64,000 nt of DNA from Dehalococcoidia bacterium (GCA_026003895.1 BPIC01000004.1:1-64000); one strand, 5' to 3'; counted from the first letter of the stretch, positions 1 to 9,839 are shown. Notes: a model not told the origin generated them from the sequence alone. Numbers and translations: made by a program.

Positions 1-98
1 ACCCCGGGCGTCTTCGCCAGGGCACGCTCGACGGTGAGCGCCCCGCCCCCGCCACAGGCCAGGCCATGGATCGCCAGCGTGACGCGGATGGTGCTCAT
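1..98 (-). CDS. HMA (heavy-metal-associated) domain protein, N-terminus only
   Basis: The minus strand from an ATG at 98 reads MSTIRVTLAIHGLACGG, then ALTVERALAKTPGV, before running off the left edge. This is the first beta strand, metal loop and first helix of a ferredoxin-like HMA domain, as in copper chaperones (CopZ) or the N-terminus of Cu+ P-type ATPases. The usual loop is GMxCxxC; here HGLAC is followed by four glycines, so the second Cys is missing or lost to an indel in the G run at about 40-50. The context (copper genes to the right) fits a Cu+ carrier or exporter. Whether a chaperone or ATPase follows cannot be seen. Confidence 0.6.
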   Translation of the reverse strand, partial: MSTIRVTLAIHGLACGGGGALTVERALAKTPG

Positions 99-359
99 GA
101 GCGCTTGCCCCCCCCGCTGCTCCGGTCGATCGATCGCTGTCGCTGGCAGGCGCGGCGGCGCCGGGAGCTGCTCGCGCGTGCGGTTGCGGAGCTGGGACCT
201 CGGCCTCGTGCGGCGGCAGCCGCTCCAGCCGGAGCAGGCGCAAGCGCGGTTGCCGCGGGCGGCGGTGTTCTCCTCGATGTCGCACGGTCATTCGGCTCTC
301 CGTAGTCCTTCAACAGCAGCCGGCCGAACGCTTCACGGCGGGCGCTTGCCTCGCGGCAA

Positions 360-535
360 CACCGGCCTCATCAGGCTTCGATTCGACTGTTCCCGGCCGT
401 CGCTGAGCAGCGGCCCGGTCATCCTGCCCGCCGTGGCAACGCCGCAACCGCCTACGGCGTGCACCGTAGGAGCAGGAAGAACGCTCCGAGCGCGATCCAG
501 TGACCGTTGTTTGGAGAAACTCCCACATGGTCCTC
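360..535 (-). pseudogene. Degenerate small DUF2933-like membrane peptide
   Basis: On the minus strand an ATG at about 529 gives MWEFLQ; one frame over the text continues NNGHWIALGAFFLLLR, and a second shift gives VHAVGGCGVATAG. Joined, this is a roughly 45-residue peptide with one hydrophobic helix and a Gly/Cys tail, resembling the short DUF2933-type proteins that accompany copper-resistance genes. Two frame changes are needed, so it is either broken or mis-sequenced. The rest of 100-687 shows nothing I can support as a gene. The identification rests on pattern only. Confidence 0.33.
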
Positions 536-687
536 ACCCCCTTCGGCCCTCTCTCATGGGAGCATGGCACCGCCGCCTGAGTCGGGGCTGAGGCGATCCT
601 GAGGGTTAGCTGTGGAACCAACAGGGGCGGCCGGCGCGATGAGCAGCCGGCCTGGGCTAGGGAAGGACCCGAAGAAGGCCGGCCGGC

Positions 688-867
688 GTGTGCCTCACAC
701 GCGAGCAGGAGGTGGCCGAGCCGAAGGCGCAGCTCGCGATCGTGCAGACTCGGCAGCGGGCCATCACGCGCGAGATCACCAAGCTGGAGGCGAGGGAGGC
801 GCGGCCGTGCGCGAGGCCGACGGTGTCGCCCGGGCGGCCGACGAGCGTGCCGGGAGGCCGCGCCTGA
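688..867 (+). CDS. Small coiled-coil protein (DUF5320-like)
   Basis: A GTG start at 688 opens a 59-codon frame beginning MCLTREQEVAEPKAQLAIVQ and continuing TRQRAITREITKLEARE, a charged heptad-like helix. Short proteins with a helix of this kind (DUF5320 and relatives) often lie in metal or redox clusters of Gram-positive-like bacteria. The stop TGA at 865-867 overlaps the ATG of the following thioredoxin-like gene, so the two would be translationally coupled. The tail after residue 40 is low-complexity Pro/Arg and may be out of frame. Function unknown. Confidence 0.4.
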   Translation: MCLTREQEVAEPKAQLAIVQTRQRAITREITKLEAREARPCARPTVSPGRPTSVPGGRA

Positions 868-1265
868 TGGGGTGCGGCCTCTTGAGTCGCCGCCCCAGGC
901 GGTGCCCGGAGCCGGGTTCCCACCTCACGGTCGGCCTGGTTGCGCTGGCGCTCGTTCGCCTGCTGGCCCTGCTGGGCTACGGCCCTCTTGCCCCGACAGG
1001 GCGGCAGCTTCGCCGGCCTCGCGGTCAACGCCGTCGGGCGGCCAGCCGAGCTCCGGGCGCGGCCGGCCCCGGACTTCGGCCTCGCGCTGTTCGACGGCGG
1101 CACCTTCCGCTGGTGGGAGCAGCGCGGCCGCCTGGCGGGCCTACCGCGGTTGCGGCGGTGGCCTTCGTTTACTTCGCCGAGCGGGACGGCATCCTCCGGC
1201 GCCGCTGGATCGTGCCGATCACCGATGAGCAGCTCCGCGGGATACTCGGCGAACTGCTCTCTTGA
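867..1265 (+). pseudogene. TlpA/ResA-like thioredoxin, internally deleted
   Basis: The ATG at 867 overlaps the previous stop. The N-terminus carries a membrane anchor (VGLVALALVRLLALLGYG); one frame over follows RPAPDFGLALFDGGTFRWWE, the strand that precedes the active site in TlpA/ResA proteins. The C-terminus, in the first frame again, reads ERDGILRRRWIVPITDEQLR and ILGELLS, the usual TlpA end. The whole central part with the CxxC motif and the strands around it is absent, and at least two frame changes are needed. A functional disulfide reductase is excluded. Intact members reduce extracytoplasmic thiols or metallate cytochrome c and copper proteins. Confidence 0.6.
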
Positions 1266-1317
1266 CTGAGCAGGAGGCAAGAGGGAGGATGCCCCGATCA
1301 GCCCGCCGCGGTGGCGG

Positions 1318-1715
1318 CTAATCGCCACCCCAGTACGCCAGAGGACGAGGCCGGACGCTAGCGTGGTCGCGATCGGGATACTGCGATCCAAGACTGACGG
1401 AACGCTCCCCTGTATCTTCAGCGCGAATAGGCCGACGATGACGAGCAGCATGGCCGCCAGGTAGACATTGAACATCGGCCGGTACCGGAAGGGATCGCCG
1501 CAAGCGATCAGCGGAGACACGACGAGTGCCGCGAGCCAGCCGGCGACGATGCAAGACTGCGGCGCTCGGAGCGAATCGGCGAGCGCCGGGACCCACTCGG
1601 CAGCCGTGGTGAGGCCGGCCACGACGAGGAAGAGCCAGACTCCGGCACCGACACCAAGTGCCAGGCGGAGACGGGCAAACGAACGCCGCTCGGTTCTCGA
1701 CTACCTTCATCGGTC
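1318..1715 (-). pseudogene. Multi-pass membrane protein, frameshifted, unrecognised
   Basis: The minus strand encodes three or four hydrophobic segments in one frame: LRLALGVGAGVWLFLVVAGL, a second around SCIVAGWLAALVVSPLIA, a third around VYLAAMLLVIVGLFAL, and a shorter IPIATTLASGLVLW. No start codon serves this frame; an ATG at 1713 (MKVVENRAAF) would reach it only through a one-base shift near 1681. The C-terminus also appears to shift frame near 1320. It diverges from the BlaI-type regulator and shares operator 1748-1767 with it. I do not recognise the family. Confidence 0.42.
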
Positions 1716-1747
1716 GTCCGCCGCCACAGGACGGACTGCCCTGGTAT

Positions 1748-1767
1748 GTACTATAGCCGCATCGTAG
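1748..1767. promoter_or_regulatory. Operator box A (inverted repeat)
   Basis: GTACTAT - 6 bp - ATCGTAG. The two 7-bp arms match in 5 of 7 positions as an inverted repeat and fit the island-wide consensus CTACTAY-N6-RTAGTAG. It lies about 100 bp before the BlaI-type repressor (1869) and about 35 bp before the divergent membrane-protein frame, the position expected for autoregulation. Confidence 0.6.
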
Positions 1768-1868
1768 ATTTGCCGCATCGGGAGCGGCCTGCGAGAATGC
1801 TCGTGAGCCGCCGTCAGTCAAGCGGTGAGCCGTCACCCGGACACAGCCCCGGGAGGCGGGAGGTCGGG

Positions 1869-2314
1869 GTGGAACGTCGCTACAGCACGCTGGCGCAGCC
1901 GGGCGCGCCGCTCGAGAAACTCCTCGGGGACCTCGAGCGGGAGATCATGGAGGCAATGTGGGCGCGGGGCGGTTTGGGCGCGGAAGGCCGCTTCGGTCCG
2001 CCAGGTACTGACAGAACTCAACGAGCGTCATCCACCGGACCGTCAGATTGCCTATACAACCGTCATGACCGTGATGGCCCGCCTGGCGGACAAGGGCCTG
2101 CTCAAGCGGCGCCGGGTGGGTAGGGCGGACGAGTACGAGGCGGCCGAAACGCGGGAGGCGTTCCTCGCCCGCCGCGTCGCAGGACATCGCGCGCCGGATG
2201 GTCCAGGACTTCGGCGAGGCTGCGGTTGCCGGTTTCCTGAGTGTGCTCGAGGATGTGGCTCCGGATCGCCTGGCGAAGCTTCGTCGACAAGCTCAGCGCC
2301 GTGGCCAGACCTAA
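1869..2314 (+). pseudogene. BlaI/MecI/CopY-family transcriptional repressor (frameshifted)
   Basis: A GTG at 1869 with GGAGG upstream starts MERRYSTLAQPGAPLEKLLG and then DLEREIMEAMWARG, the first helix of the BlaI winged-helix domain. After a shift near 1975 the text is VRQVLTELNERH, AYTTVMTVMARLADKGLLKR and DEYEAAETREAF, the classic recognition helix and wing. After a second shift near 2165 the dimerisation end reads IARRMVQDFGEAAVAGFLSV. In this family the repressor is released by a partner M56 protease (BlaR1) or by copper (CopY). The next gene is an M56 protease, supporting the BlaI assignment. The likely targets are the repeated operators in this island. The two frame changes could be sequencing errors or decay. 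Confidence 0.7.
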
Positions 2315-3435
2315 TCTCAGCTTCGCGCTGCTCCTCGGCCTGAGTCTGGCGCTGGTCGTCGCCATCTTCTGGTCGACCCACCACCTGCTCCTCGCGGGAG
2401 CGCCAACCGTCGCCGCCGGCGGGCCGTGGCCGGGTTTCGGCTGCCTCTTACTCCCTCTCGGGGATGACTTGATACCCCACCTGGCGAGCTACGCCTTCAT
2501 CCTCGCGACCGCGGCTGGCGCGTCTATAGCGCTCCGCGCGCTCGTCCGCCAGCGCCGACAGACGCATCGTCTGCTCTACGCCTGTCTGGCAGGCGCGCTC
2601 GTCACACCGGGCGGCCGTGGAGCCGATCGCCCGCCGCCTTGGGCTCCAGAATCGGCTCGACCTCGTGGAGCTCGATGCTCCCCTGGCCTTCTGCTACGGC
2701 TACCTGCGCCCCCGGGTGCTGGTCAGTACCGGGTTGCTCAAGAGGCTCGCAGGTCCAGAGCTGGAGGCGCTCCTCCTGCATGAGCGAGAGCACCTGAGGC
2801 AGCGAGACCCGTTGAAGGTTGCCCTGGGCAGGCTGCTCGCGTCGGCCCTGTTCTTCGTGCCGATCGTCGGCGCCCTGTACCACCGCTATCTGGTGGAGAA
2901 GGAGCTCGCCGCGGATGGCGCGGCCATCGCCGAACGCGGCGACCCGACCGATCTCAGCGCGGCGCTCGTCCGCCTGGTCGAGGGCGGAGGGCTTCGTCAG
3001 TCGGTACCGGGGATCGGCGCGGGCGAGGCCCTCGAGGCGCGCATCGACGCGCTACTCGGCGAGCCAGTCAAGGTCGGCCTGCCGCTCGGGCCCGGCGGCT
3101 TCGCCGCCAGCACGATCGCGGCTATCCTGGCGGCGCTGCCACTGGTGGCTGCCCCACCGCCCCTCGGACCGTGGTGGTCTCTCACCACAACATCGTGGCA
3201 GGCTGCCACCTGCGCCCTGGCGGTGGCACGGCCCGATCCCACGAAGACGTACACCGGCCTGCCAATGGCGGCCCAGCCCCAGGCCCACTGCGACTCGGCG
3301 CGCGGTAGGCCGAGGCAGCCGCGTCTGTTGCGGGTACCCCCGATTGCTGGCCCCGGAGGTGTAGTGGATGGCCGCTCCGGTGCGGTCGAGGTACTGGGTC
3401 CGGAGCACGTTCTCGAGGTGGTAGCCGAATGCTAG
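2301..3435 (+). pseudogene. BlaR1/MecR1-type M56 membrane metalloprotease (frameshifted)
   Basis: A GTG at 2301 overlaps the end of the repressor frame and gives a hydrophobic N-terminus (FALLLGLSLALVVAIFWST), further helices to about 2600, then after one frame change LGLQNRLDLVELDAPLAFCY and VLVSTGLLKRLAGPELEALL followed by HEREH, the HExxH zinc site of peptidase family M56, and VEKELAADGAAI, which supplies the third ligand region. BlaR1 proteins sense a signal and cleave the BlaI-type repressor; here the sensor end is short and shows no penicillin-binding domain, so the signal is unknown. The sequence after about 3200 is low-complexity and the true end is uncertain. Confidence 0.66.
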
Positions 3436-3611
3436 CTGCCCCCGCTCGTCTTCTCGGTGCGATGCCGGTCGCCCTCTACCGCTCCGCCGGCTGTGAGGTT
3501 GTGAGCACTGTGTCGAGCCGCGGGGCGACCAGCGCACGTCAGGCGCCGAGTCTCCGCGGTCGGCCAAGCGAAGGGAGAATCGTGCCCCCGCGCACCAGGG
3601 ACGGCGACTCA

Positions 3612-4715
3612 GATGAGCGATAGCGGCCGCCGGTCGTCCAGCGACACGGCGCCCTTGACGGCCACGTGCAGAGGACGGCGCAGGCGCGCCACCCCCGCCA
3701 TCAGCGGCCAGGCCGGGTCACGCCTATCGACCGGTGCTGCGAGGATCGCGCGCGGTCCGGCCGGCCGCCCGAGCGATCGCAGCAGCGACAGGCCGGCCCC
3801 GGAGTGCGACGGGGTCAGGGCCGCGCTGCCGCAGGATCAGTGGCCGTGGCGTGAGGCCGGCGAGGAGCGGCGCCAGGACACGGTTGACGCCGTCCGGCAG
3901 GCCGCGCCACCCCAGCAGGCGGAGGGCGAGAACCGCGCCGTAGGTCGAAGACCGCGCCGGCCGCGAGGATGTCGCCGCCGGCCGCGGTCAACAGCAGGAC
4001 GTCATCCGGGCCGTGCCGCGTGACGGCCAGTTGCGCGCCGAGCCGCTCCGGCGTGACGGGTCGCCAGAGGTTGTGCTCGGCATGACTCCGGTTGAAGGCC
4101 TCGGCTAGCGCCGGCAGGTCGCGCGCCGTCCCCCGGCGGAGCGTCCGGGCCGGCTCGCCCGCCGGTCCGCTCCAGGCCGGCAGCCAGAGGCAGATGGCGA
4201 GGTCGCGGGTGCGGGTGAAGCCGGCCCGGGCGAAGGTGCGGAGGGAGGCCTCGTTGCCGGCCATCACCGCGCCCCAGGCGAGCTCGGCCCCGGCCTCCGA
4301 CGGCCCGCGCCCACGCGTACGCGAGTAGCGCGGACGCGACGCCGCGCCGCCGCGCAGTGGGGTGAACGCGAAGGTTGAAGAGATAGGCGCCGGGCACGAC
4401 AGCACCATTGCATTGCGGTCGGCGCCAGGCTGCTGAACAGCATCCCGACGATGCGCTGGTCGCCCCGCGGCTCGACCACTACGTAGCCGGAGACGCTTGG
4501 GTACCGGGCCGCCAGGTCCAGGTATCCCACCCCCGGGGCTCCAGGCGAACCACCAGGCTGCCGGCCTCCGGCGCGGCACGCTCAAGCGCAGCGAGAGCCG
4601 GCCTGATCGCCCAGCTCGACAGCGCGAATCTCGAGGGCCCTGCAATCGGCGCAATCCCCCCGGCCCACCCCCGCCAGGGGGCGAGCCATTCGGGCGGGTT
4701 GAGGGTGCAGATCAC
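3612..4715 (-). pseudogene. Double GNAT-family N-acetyltransferase (multiply frameshifted)
   Basis: Read from about 4715 downward, the protein changes frame at least three times but keeps recognisable text: VGYLDLAARYPSVSGYVVVE, IVGMLFSSL, then AYLFNLRVHPTARRRGVASA (the acetyl-CoA binding strand and RxxGxA loop of GNAT enzymes), ASLRTFARAGF, and a second half with LPALAEAFNRSHAEHNLWRP. The layout, two GNAT-like halves in about 330 residues, matches tandem GNAT proteins. The substrate is unknown. An acetyltransferase here could be cargo unrelated to copper. The C-terminal limit near 3612 is approximate. Confidence 0.55.
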
Positions 4716-5174
4716 GCGGGTCCCGCCGGTGGGGGGTCACCCGGACCCGGAGGGCCCCTCCGCCATGGGGAGCGAGCTACGCTCGCACCCAGCGACCCTC
4801 CGATGCTAGTGGTGCTCCACCGGCCCACACCGGAGCGCCCGACCGCAACTACTATGATACGATAGTAGCAGATGGCCCACGCCATATGCCGGGCTCGGCT
4901 CGGAGCGGGATCGTGCGGCTTAGTCTCGGGGTCCGCCGCCATACGTGACTCCTGATGCCCGGGCGCGCTCGGCCCACGTCCTCCGGATCTCCCGACCCGC
5001 GGGACCGCCGGGCCGAGCCGTCGGCACCGGCCCGTGACGGCGGCGCGGGGACCGCGGTATACCTCCCGGCTGCGGTGCTCACGTAGTAGCAGAGCTCCGC
5101 TCCCGCCCTCCCATGGGAGGCCCACGCCCGTCGCGGCCGTGTCGCACCGTCTTCGTGAGCTGGACATCTTCCGC
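4716..5174. other. Intergenic region with operator B
   Basis: No gene is supported in this 459-bp stretch between the GNAT frame and the DUF1461 gene. It contains the perfect operator at 4849-4868, a ggtatacc palindrome near 5056 and a lone GTAGTAG half-site at 5083-5089. Confidence 0.5.
4849..4868. promoter_or_regulatory. Operator box B (perfect inverted repeat)
   Basis: CTACTAT - GATACG - ATAGTAG: both 7-bp arms are perfectly complementary. This is the best copy of the island operator and defines its geometry (7-6-7). It lies between the divergent GNAT and DUF1461 genes. The left arm contains TACTAT, which could serve as a -10 element, so a bound repressor would block polymerase. Confidence 0.7.
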
Positions 5175-5917
5175 ATGGCCGAGCTGATGAACGCTGCCTC
5201 GCGCGCGCTCGCGGCCCTCGCGATGGCCGCCTTCGTCGCCGCCGTGCCACTCGTGATCGTGCTGTCCGTCGTGCGGCTGCTGGTCTTCGACCCCGATTAC
5301 TACCGTCGCGGCTACGAACGCCACGGCGTTGCCGCCACGGCCGGCATGACGCGCGCACAGCTCGATGAGGCCACGGCGCAGGTCCAGGCCTACTTCCGCG
5401 GCGGGCCGACGGTCTCGCTGGTCGTGCGGAAGGAGTGGGGCCGCGAGCTCCTCTTCAACCAGCGGGAGCAGCAGCACCTCGCCGACGTGCGTGACCTGCT
5501 GACGCTCGCCCCTCCGCGCGCAGCAGGTCCTCCTGGTGTACCTCGCGGCCATTGCGGCGGGGCTGCTCGTCGCCCGCCGAGCGCGGGGTGCGGCGACGCT
5601 GGCCCGCTGGCTCGCGGCCGGGGGCGGGCCTGACCCTGGCGCTCTTCACCGTGCTCGGGCTGCTGGCGCTCGGCGATTTCGACGCGTTCTGGACGCAGTT
5701 CCACGTCCTGTCCTTCAGCAACGACCTGTGGGTGCTCGATCCCCGCACCGACTACATGAGCCGGCTGTACCCGGTGCCGTTCTGGTTCGACGCGGTCCTC
5801 GACGCGGTCGGGCGGAGCGTCGGGGCCGCGCTCGTGCTCCTGGCCGTCGCGGCGGGGTATCTTCGCTGGAGTGCTCGCCGCCTCGAGCGGCGGTCGGCGG
5901 TCGGCGAGGCGGGCTGA
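5175..5917 (+). pseudogene. DUF1461 (TIGR01906) integral membrane protein, frameshifted
   Basis: From ATG 5175 (MAELMNAASRALAALAMAAF) the protein has a first membrane segment, a central extracytoplasmic part (FDPDYYRRGYERHGV, ELLFNQREQQHLADVRDL), then after a shift near 5510 VLLVYLAAIAAGLLVARRA and after another near 5620 ALFTVLGLLALGDFDAFWTQ, FHVLSFSNDLWVLDPRTDY and a last membrane helix. The FHxLSFSNDLWxLDPxTDY block is characteristic of DUF1461 proteins, whose function is not known. Length (about 245 residues) fits the family. Operator B lies about 300 bp upstream. Confidence 0.7.
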
Positions 5918-5951
5918 GCGCGTGATCGGGGCCGTTGGCGACTCGGCGCGG

Positions 5952-5975
5952 GCGGGCGGCCGGCAGGCCGCCCGC
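5952..5975. terminator. GC hairpin between convergent genes
   Basis: GCGGGCGGCC - GGCA - GGCCGCCCGC is a perfect 10-bp stem with a 4-base loop. It lies between the ends of the DUF1461 gene and the convergent copper-storage gene. There is no T-run on either side, so a bidirectional terminator is inferred only from position and stability. Confidence 0.45.
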
Positions 5976-6168
5976 AGTGTCGCCCCCGCCGCGGACGCCC
6001 GCGGCGAAGCCGGCCGCCCGATCGAACAAACCGGTCGACTCAGTGCGTCGTGTAGCCATGATCTCCTACGGCCCCCATAGTAGCCCTGGGGGATACGCGA
6101 CGGGGGCGGGGCGCTGATGCGCCCGCCGCCGCGCACTCCGTCGAGGGTGCTGCGCGACGCGTGGAGTG

Positions 6169-6563
6169 TTACGCCGGCAGCGCCGCCTGCAGGCGGTCGG
6201 CAGGCCTCCTCGCAGCGGCGGCAGGCCTCGGCGCAAACTCGGCAGTTGCTCGTGCATGCCGGCGTGCCGCTGGCACTCGTCCCCGCAGACGCGGCAGGCC
6301 GCCGCGCAGGCCTGGAGTTGGGCGCGGAGCAGGCCCCCCAATCCGACTCGGTCTGACGCGAGAGCAGCCGCCCGGTTGTCTCGCAGACGTCGGCGCAATC
6401 GAGGTTCAGGCGGATGCAGCGGACGAGCATCTGGAGCTGCTGCTCGCCGAGGCAGGCATCCCGCGCACGCGACGCAGCTCTGGGCACAGTCGAAGCAGGC
6501 TTCGATGCACGCCGCCAGGAGCGCCTGGTCGACCGGCGTCTTGCGGGGGTGGGTCTGCAGCAT
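6169..6563 (-). pseudogene. Four-helix-bundle copper-storage protein (DUF326/Csp-like), frameshifted
   Basis: ATG 6563 starts MLQTHPRKTPVDQALLAACI and continues EACFDCAQSCVACA; after shifts come DACLGEQQLQMLVRCIRLNL, DCADVCETTGRLLSRQTESD, QACAAACRVCGDECQRH and VCAEACRRCEEACRRLQAAL. Every helix carries Cys in CxxC/CxxxC spacing facing the bundle core, the hallmark of Csp proteins, which bind many Cu(I) ions in the cytosol or periplasm. No signal peptide is visible, so a cytosolic Csp3-type store is likely. About four frame changes are needed within 130 residues. Operator E lies about 90 bp upstream of the start. Confidence 0.72.
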
Positions 6564-6654
6564 GGCGGTGGGCGTGACTCACGGTACTCTCCCTCGTGGT
6601 GGTCCGGACTGTCCGTCCTGCCGAGGCGTATGCGCCTGCAAGGAGCGTGCCGGT

Positions 6655-6674
6655 CCACTACGGAAGCGTAGTAG
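6655..6674. promoter_or_regulatory. Operator box E
   Basis: CCACTAC - GGAAGC - GTAGTAG; arms match at 6 of 7 positions, and an inner 16-bp core ACTACGGAAGCGTAGT is a perfect palindrome. It sits upstream of the copper-storage gene and just after the end of the C39 peptidase gene. Confidence 0.62.
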
Positions 6675-6705
6675 AGAGCAGGCTCCCTCCGCCGTCGACC
6701 GGGGG

Positions 6706-8051
6706 TTACGTCCCGACGGAGAATGCGGCGTAGGGGAAGTCACCTTCGCGCATCGCCAGGTCGAGGGCTTGCGCGGTGATCAGGCGACCGTAACCGGGGC
6801 CATCGGAGTCGATCGAGTCGTTGTAGACGAAGCGGTCACCCAGCAGGCCGGTCAGCAGGATGTAATGGTCGCCGTAATAACTGGCACTTTCGCGGCCCCG
6901 GCAGGCGGCGATAGTAGACCCTGCGCGATCACCGGCCGGCCGGCCCGCAGCTCGGACCGGATCTCCTCCAGCGTCCAGCGGTGGAAGCCGTTCGGGTCAC
7001 CGTCGCGCAACTTGCCCACCTTCAGCCCTCGCCGGGCGATGACCTCGGCCAGGTTCTGGATGTACGTCCCGCAGTCGTCGCAGCTCTCGGCCGGCTGCAA
7101 CGCCAGGACCTCGCGACGGAGCGCCGGCTGCGGAGCCGCCCGGCCGAAGGCCTCCAGGGCCATGTTGGCCGTCGTTGGGCCGCAGTTGGCGCCAGCGTAG
7201 GGCGTGCCGTCGAGTTGGCTGCGGTACGGCACCCTGATCCAGGGCAACGGGGCGTCGGCCGCAAGCGTCTCGCGGCCCAAGAGGAAGCGTGCCGCAGCCT
7301 CGGGGTTCGCTACGGGCACCGCCGGGCCGGCCTCGAGCCAGCCGTCGGCGCTCGGGCGGCGTCCGTCGCCCAGGTAGAACACCCGCGCCCAACTGCCGCG
7401 CTCCTCGCCGACGACCTCGACGTAATCGCCGGCCTGCAGTCCCGCCACGACACCACCGTCCGCCGACGGCGCCGCGACGATGGTACCCGGCTCGCGCAGC
7501 CGGACCAGGCGTGGCCAGCCGACCATCGACAGGTCCCCGGCGTGCACCCACGCCTCGCCCGGCAACCGCCCATTCCGATCGCCGGCGTAGAAGACGCGGA
7601 AGCGAGTCGCCTGGCGTTTCCAGGAGGCGGAACGTCGCTCCCTGGGGCACCCTGGTGAACAATGTGCCGTCGCTTGGGGCGGACCAGAGGCCGGTCTCGC
7701 CGATACTGGCCGCCCACGGCGGCAGGGGCCGGCTCTACCGCCAGCGCCGGTTGGCGCGGGGTCGTGGTCGGCGGAGCGGTCGGCTCCGCCGAGCCGACCG
7801 GGACGACGATCGGAGCGGGCGCGGGAGGTGTTGTGGGTGAGGGCTCGACCGACGCCGCGACGACGGGGGCCGACGGGGCCGCGGTCGCTTCTACCACTGG
7901 TCCAGCAGGCGGCGCACCGGCCCGCCGGCCGCCACGGCGAGTAGGATCCGGCCGCGGCCGCGGCTGCCAGCGCCAGCAAGCCGAGCGCTCCGATCAGTCG
8001 GACCACGGGAGAGAAGCGTCTGAGCCCGCGCTCCCTCGATGGCACAGCCAT
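6706..8051 (-). pseudogene. C39-family papain-like peptidase with SH3-like repeats (frameshifted)
   Basis: ATG 8051 gives MAVPSRERGLRRF and a membrane anchor (VVRLIGALGLLALAAAAAAG). A Pro/Ala-rich linker is followed by two SH3-like segments (FRVFYAGDRNGRLPGEAWVH; GLQAGDYVEVVGEERGSWAR). The catalytic domain has WIRVPYRSQLDGTPYAGANC then GPTTANMALEAFG, with the nucleophile Cys, and after a shift near 6885 YYGDHYILLTGLLGDRFVYN with the active-site His and a following Asp-rich strand; it ends at a TAA at 6706. This is the Peptidase_C39_2 layout of secreted or membrane-anchored cysteine peptidases. At least three frame changes are needed. Substrate unknown. Confidence 0.66.
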
Positions 8052-8113
8052 CGGGCGCCTGGCTCTGCTGGCTCCGGTCGGACGGTGCGGATGCACCGGT
8101 AACTGCCGCACGG

Positions 8114-9301
8114 TCAGCCCGGCGCCGCCGGGCTGACGTCCAGGATCATCGTGAGGCCGCCGGCACCTTGGTCCTCGGCGCCGTCGTTGGTCGTGTGGTG
8201 GTTGATGTGACAGTGCAGGAGCCACAGGCCCGGCGCTCGGGCGACGAACTCCACGTCGTACCGCTCGCCGGGCCCGACGAGCACCGTGTCCTTGATCAGC
8301 CGCGCGCCGATCGGCACGGGGTTCCCATCGGTCTCCACGATCTCGAACGGCTGGCTGTGCAGGTGCATCGGGTGGATGAACTGGCCGGTCCCGATGAAGC
8401 GGACGCGGACCCGCTCGCCGACCCGCGCCTGGAGTCGCTCGGTCGCCGGGTAGGCCTTGCCGTTCAGGGTGAAGAAGTTGGGCTTCATCCCGTCGAAGTC
8501 CATGGCCGGGAAGGTCTGACCATCGATGACCCGCCACTCGCCGATCTGGATCACGTAGTCGCGATCGTAGGTCTTCGTCGGCTGGGGCCGGGTCGACGAT
8601 CAGCGCCCCGTACAGCCCGAGCGCCTGCTGGACGTCGGCGCGCGAGTGGGTGTGGTAGAAGAACGTCCCCGGGACCGGCGGCGTCCACTCGTAGGTGAAG
8701 GTCTCGCCCGGCTGGATCGGCCGCTGGGTGACCGGGCCGGCCCCGTCCTGCTCGTTCGAGATCTGCTGGCCGTGCCAGTGGACGGTCGTCTCCTGCGCCA
8801 GGTCGTTCTTTACCACGAAGCGGGCGCGCTCGCCGGCCGCCAGGCCGGATGCGCGGCCCCGGCACCTGGCCGTTGTAGGCCAGCGCGGCCACCTCGATGT
8901 TCGGCAAGATGTTCCAGCGCAGCATGCCCACCGTCAGCTCGAACTCCTTGACGCCCCCGACGAGGCGCGGCTCGAGCGGCTGATCGCCGCGAGCGCTCGC
9001 CGGTGCCTTCGGGGCGCGGGAGGCATCCACGGGTCCCATGTCGTGGCCGCCCATCCCGGCTCCGTGGTCCATTCCGGTTGGGCGCGGGGGTGGCCGAGCG
9101 GTCAGCCATCCCAGCGTGGGCCATCCCTCCCGTGTCCGTCCCTGCCCGGAGTGGGAGCCGGCCGAGGGCGATCGCGAGCACCAGGCCGAGGTCGATGAGC
9201 AGCACGATCGCCACGGCGGCGATGCCGATCTGCAATGCAGTGATCCGCTGCCCGGCGCGCCTCCTGCTCTGAGGCGCCTGGTGCCCTTCCTTGGGTTGCA
9301 T
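8114..9301 (-). pseudogene. Multicopper oxidase, short type (frameshifted)
   Basis: ATG 9301 begins MQPKEGHQAPQSRRRAGQRI and a membrane/export segment (IGIAAVAIVLLIDLGLVLAI), then a Met/His-rich linker (MDHGAGMGGHDMG). The first cupredoxin domain holds HWHG and YHTHS; the second holds HPMHLHSQPFEIVE and LLHCHINHH, i.e. all four His clusters for type 1, 2 and 3 copper. At about 395 residues this is shorter than CueO/CopA oxidases. Such enzymes oxidise Cu(I) to the less toxic Cu(II) outside the membrane. Breaks occur near 9075, 8840 and 8560; the catalytic motifs themselves are intact. Confidence 0.8.
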
Positions 9302-9433
9302 CAGTCTCTCTTGTCCCTGACCGCCTTGCGAGTGAACGGAGCTTGCTCTTGACGGCCTGGGGCGGCGCAGGTGCGGCCGATCTCAGCGCTCGTCGCTCTC
9401 GATCTCGGCATCGTCTCGGGTCGGTTGAGCGCC

Positions 9434-9830
9434 TCACCGCACGTCGAAGTCAAGGCTCTTCTCGACCTTGCCCAGCGCGTTCTCGACGTTGACGATGAAG
9501 CCGTATTTGCCCGCCATTGGCGGGATCAAGCCGCCGCTGTACACGCCGGGCTCGCCCTCGTCGGTCGAGAACGTCCCGCCCCCATGCGCCATGCCCTTGT
9601 GCTCGGCCTTGACCGTCACCTTGGCGCCCGTAACCGGTCGGTCTGCCCGGTCCTTGACGCGCACCGTCACCGTGTTTCAAGCGGCCGCTCTGCATCGGCG
9701 AGGGCTGGGTCTCCAGGAGCACCGTGTAGCCGGGATCTTCGGCGCGCGCCGTGCAACCTGCGGCCAGCAACAGAACAACCAGGCAGCCGAAGACCAACCT
9801 CAATCTACTACGCTCCTGTAGTTGATCCAT
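9434..9830 (-). pseudogene. YtkA-like domain lipoprotein (one frameshift)
   Basis: Either ATG 9830 (MDQLQERSRLRLVFG) or, better, a TTG at 9803 preceded by AGGAG gives MRLVFGCLVVLLLAAGC, a lipobox signal peptide. The mature part reads YTVLLETQPSPMQSGR, a shift near 9670, then TVRVKDRADRPVTGAKVTVK, HKGMAHGGG and VYSGGLIPPMAGKYGFIVNV, the beta-sandwich of YtkA-like (FixH/CopC-like) domains with Met/His residues. The TTG start is attractive because operator F then lies just upstream of the RBS instead of inside the gene. A role in extracytoplasmic copper handling is inferred from context. Confidence 0.6.
9805..9824. promoter_or_regulatory. Operator box F
   Basis: CTACTAC - GCTCCT - GTAGTTG, arms matching at 6 of 7 positions. 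On the minus strand it overlaps the Shine-Dalgarno AGGAG of the YtkA-like lipoprotein, so a bound repressor would cover the transcription or translation start region. Confidence 0.62.
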
Positions 9831-9839
9831 GCGGAGTAT

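Noticed and set aside
34..591. Long open frame on the plus strand near the left edge
   Set aside because: Composition is Arg/Ser/Pro-rich with no domain; GC-rich DNA gives such frames by chance, and the minus strand holds an HMA start and a small membrane peptide instead.
5070..5089. GTAGTAG near 5083 as another operator
   Set aside because: The partner arm matches at only 3 of 7 positions; kept only as a half-site.
6064..6083. ATAGTAG near 6077 as another operator
   Set aside because: The opposite arm fits only with a different spacer; too weak to count with the others.
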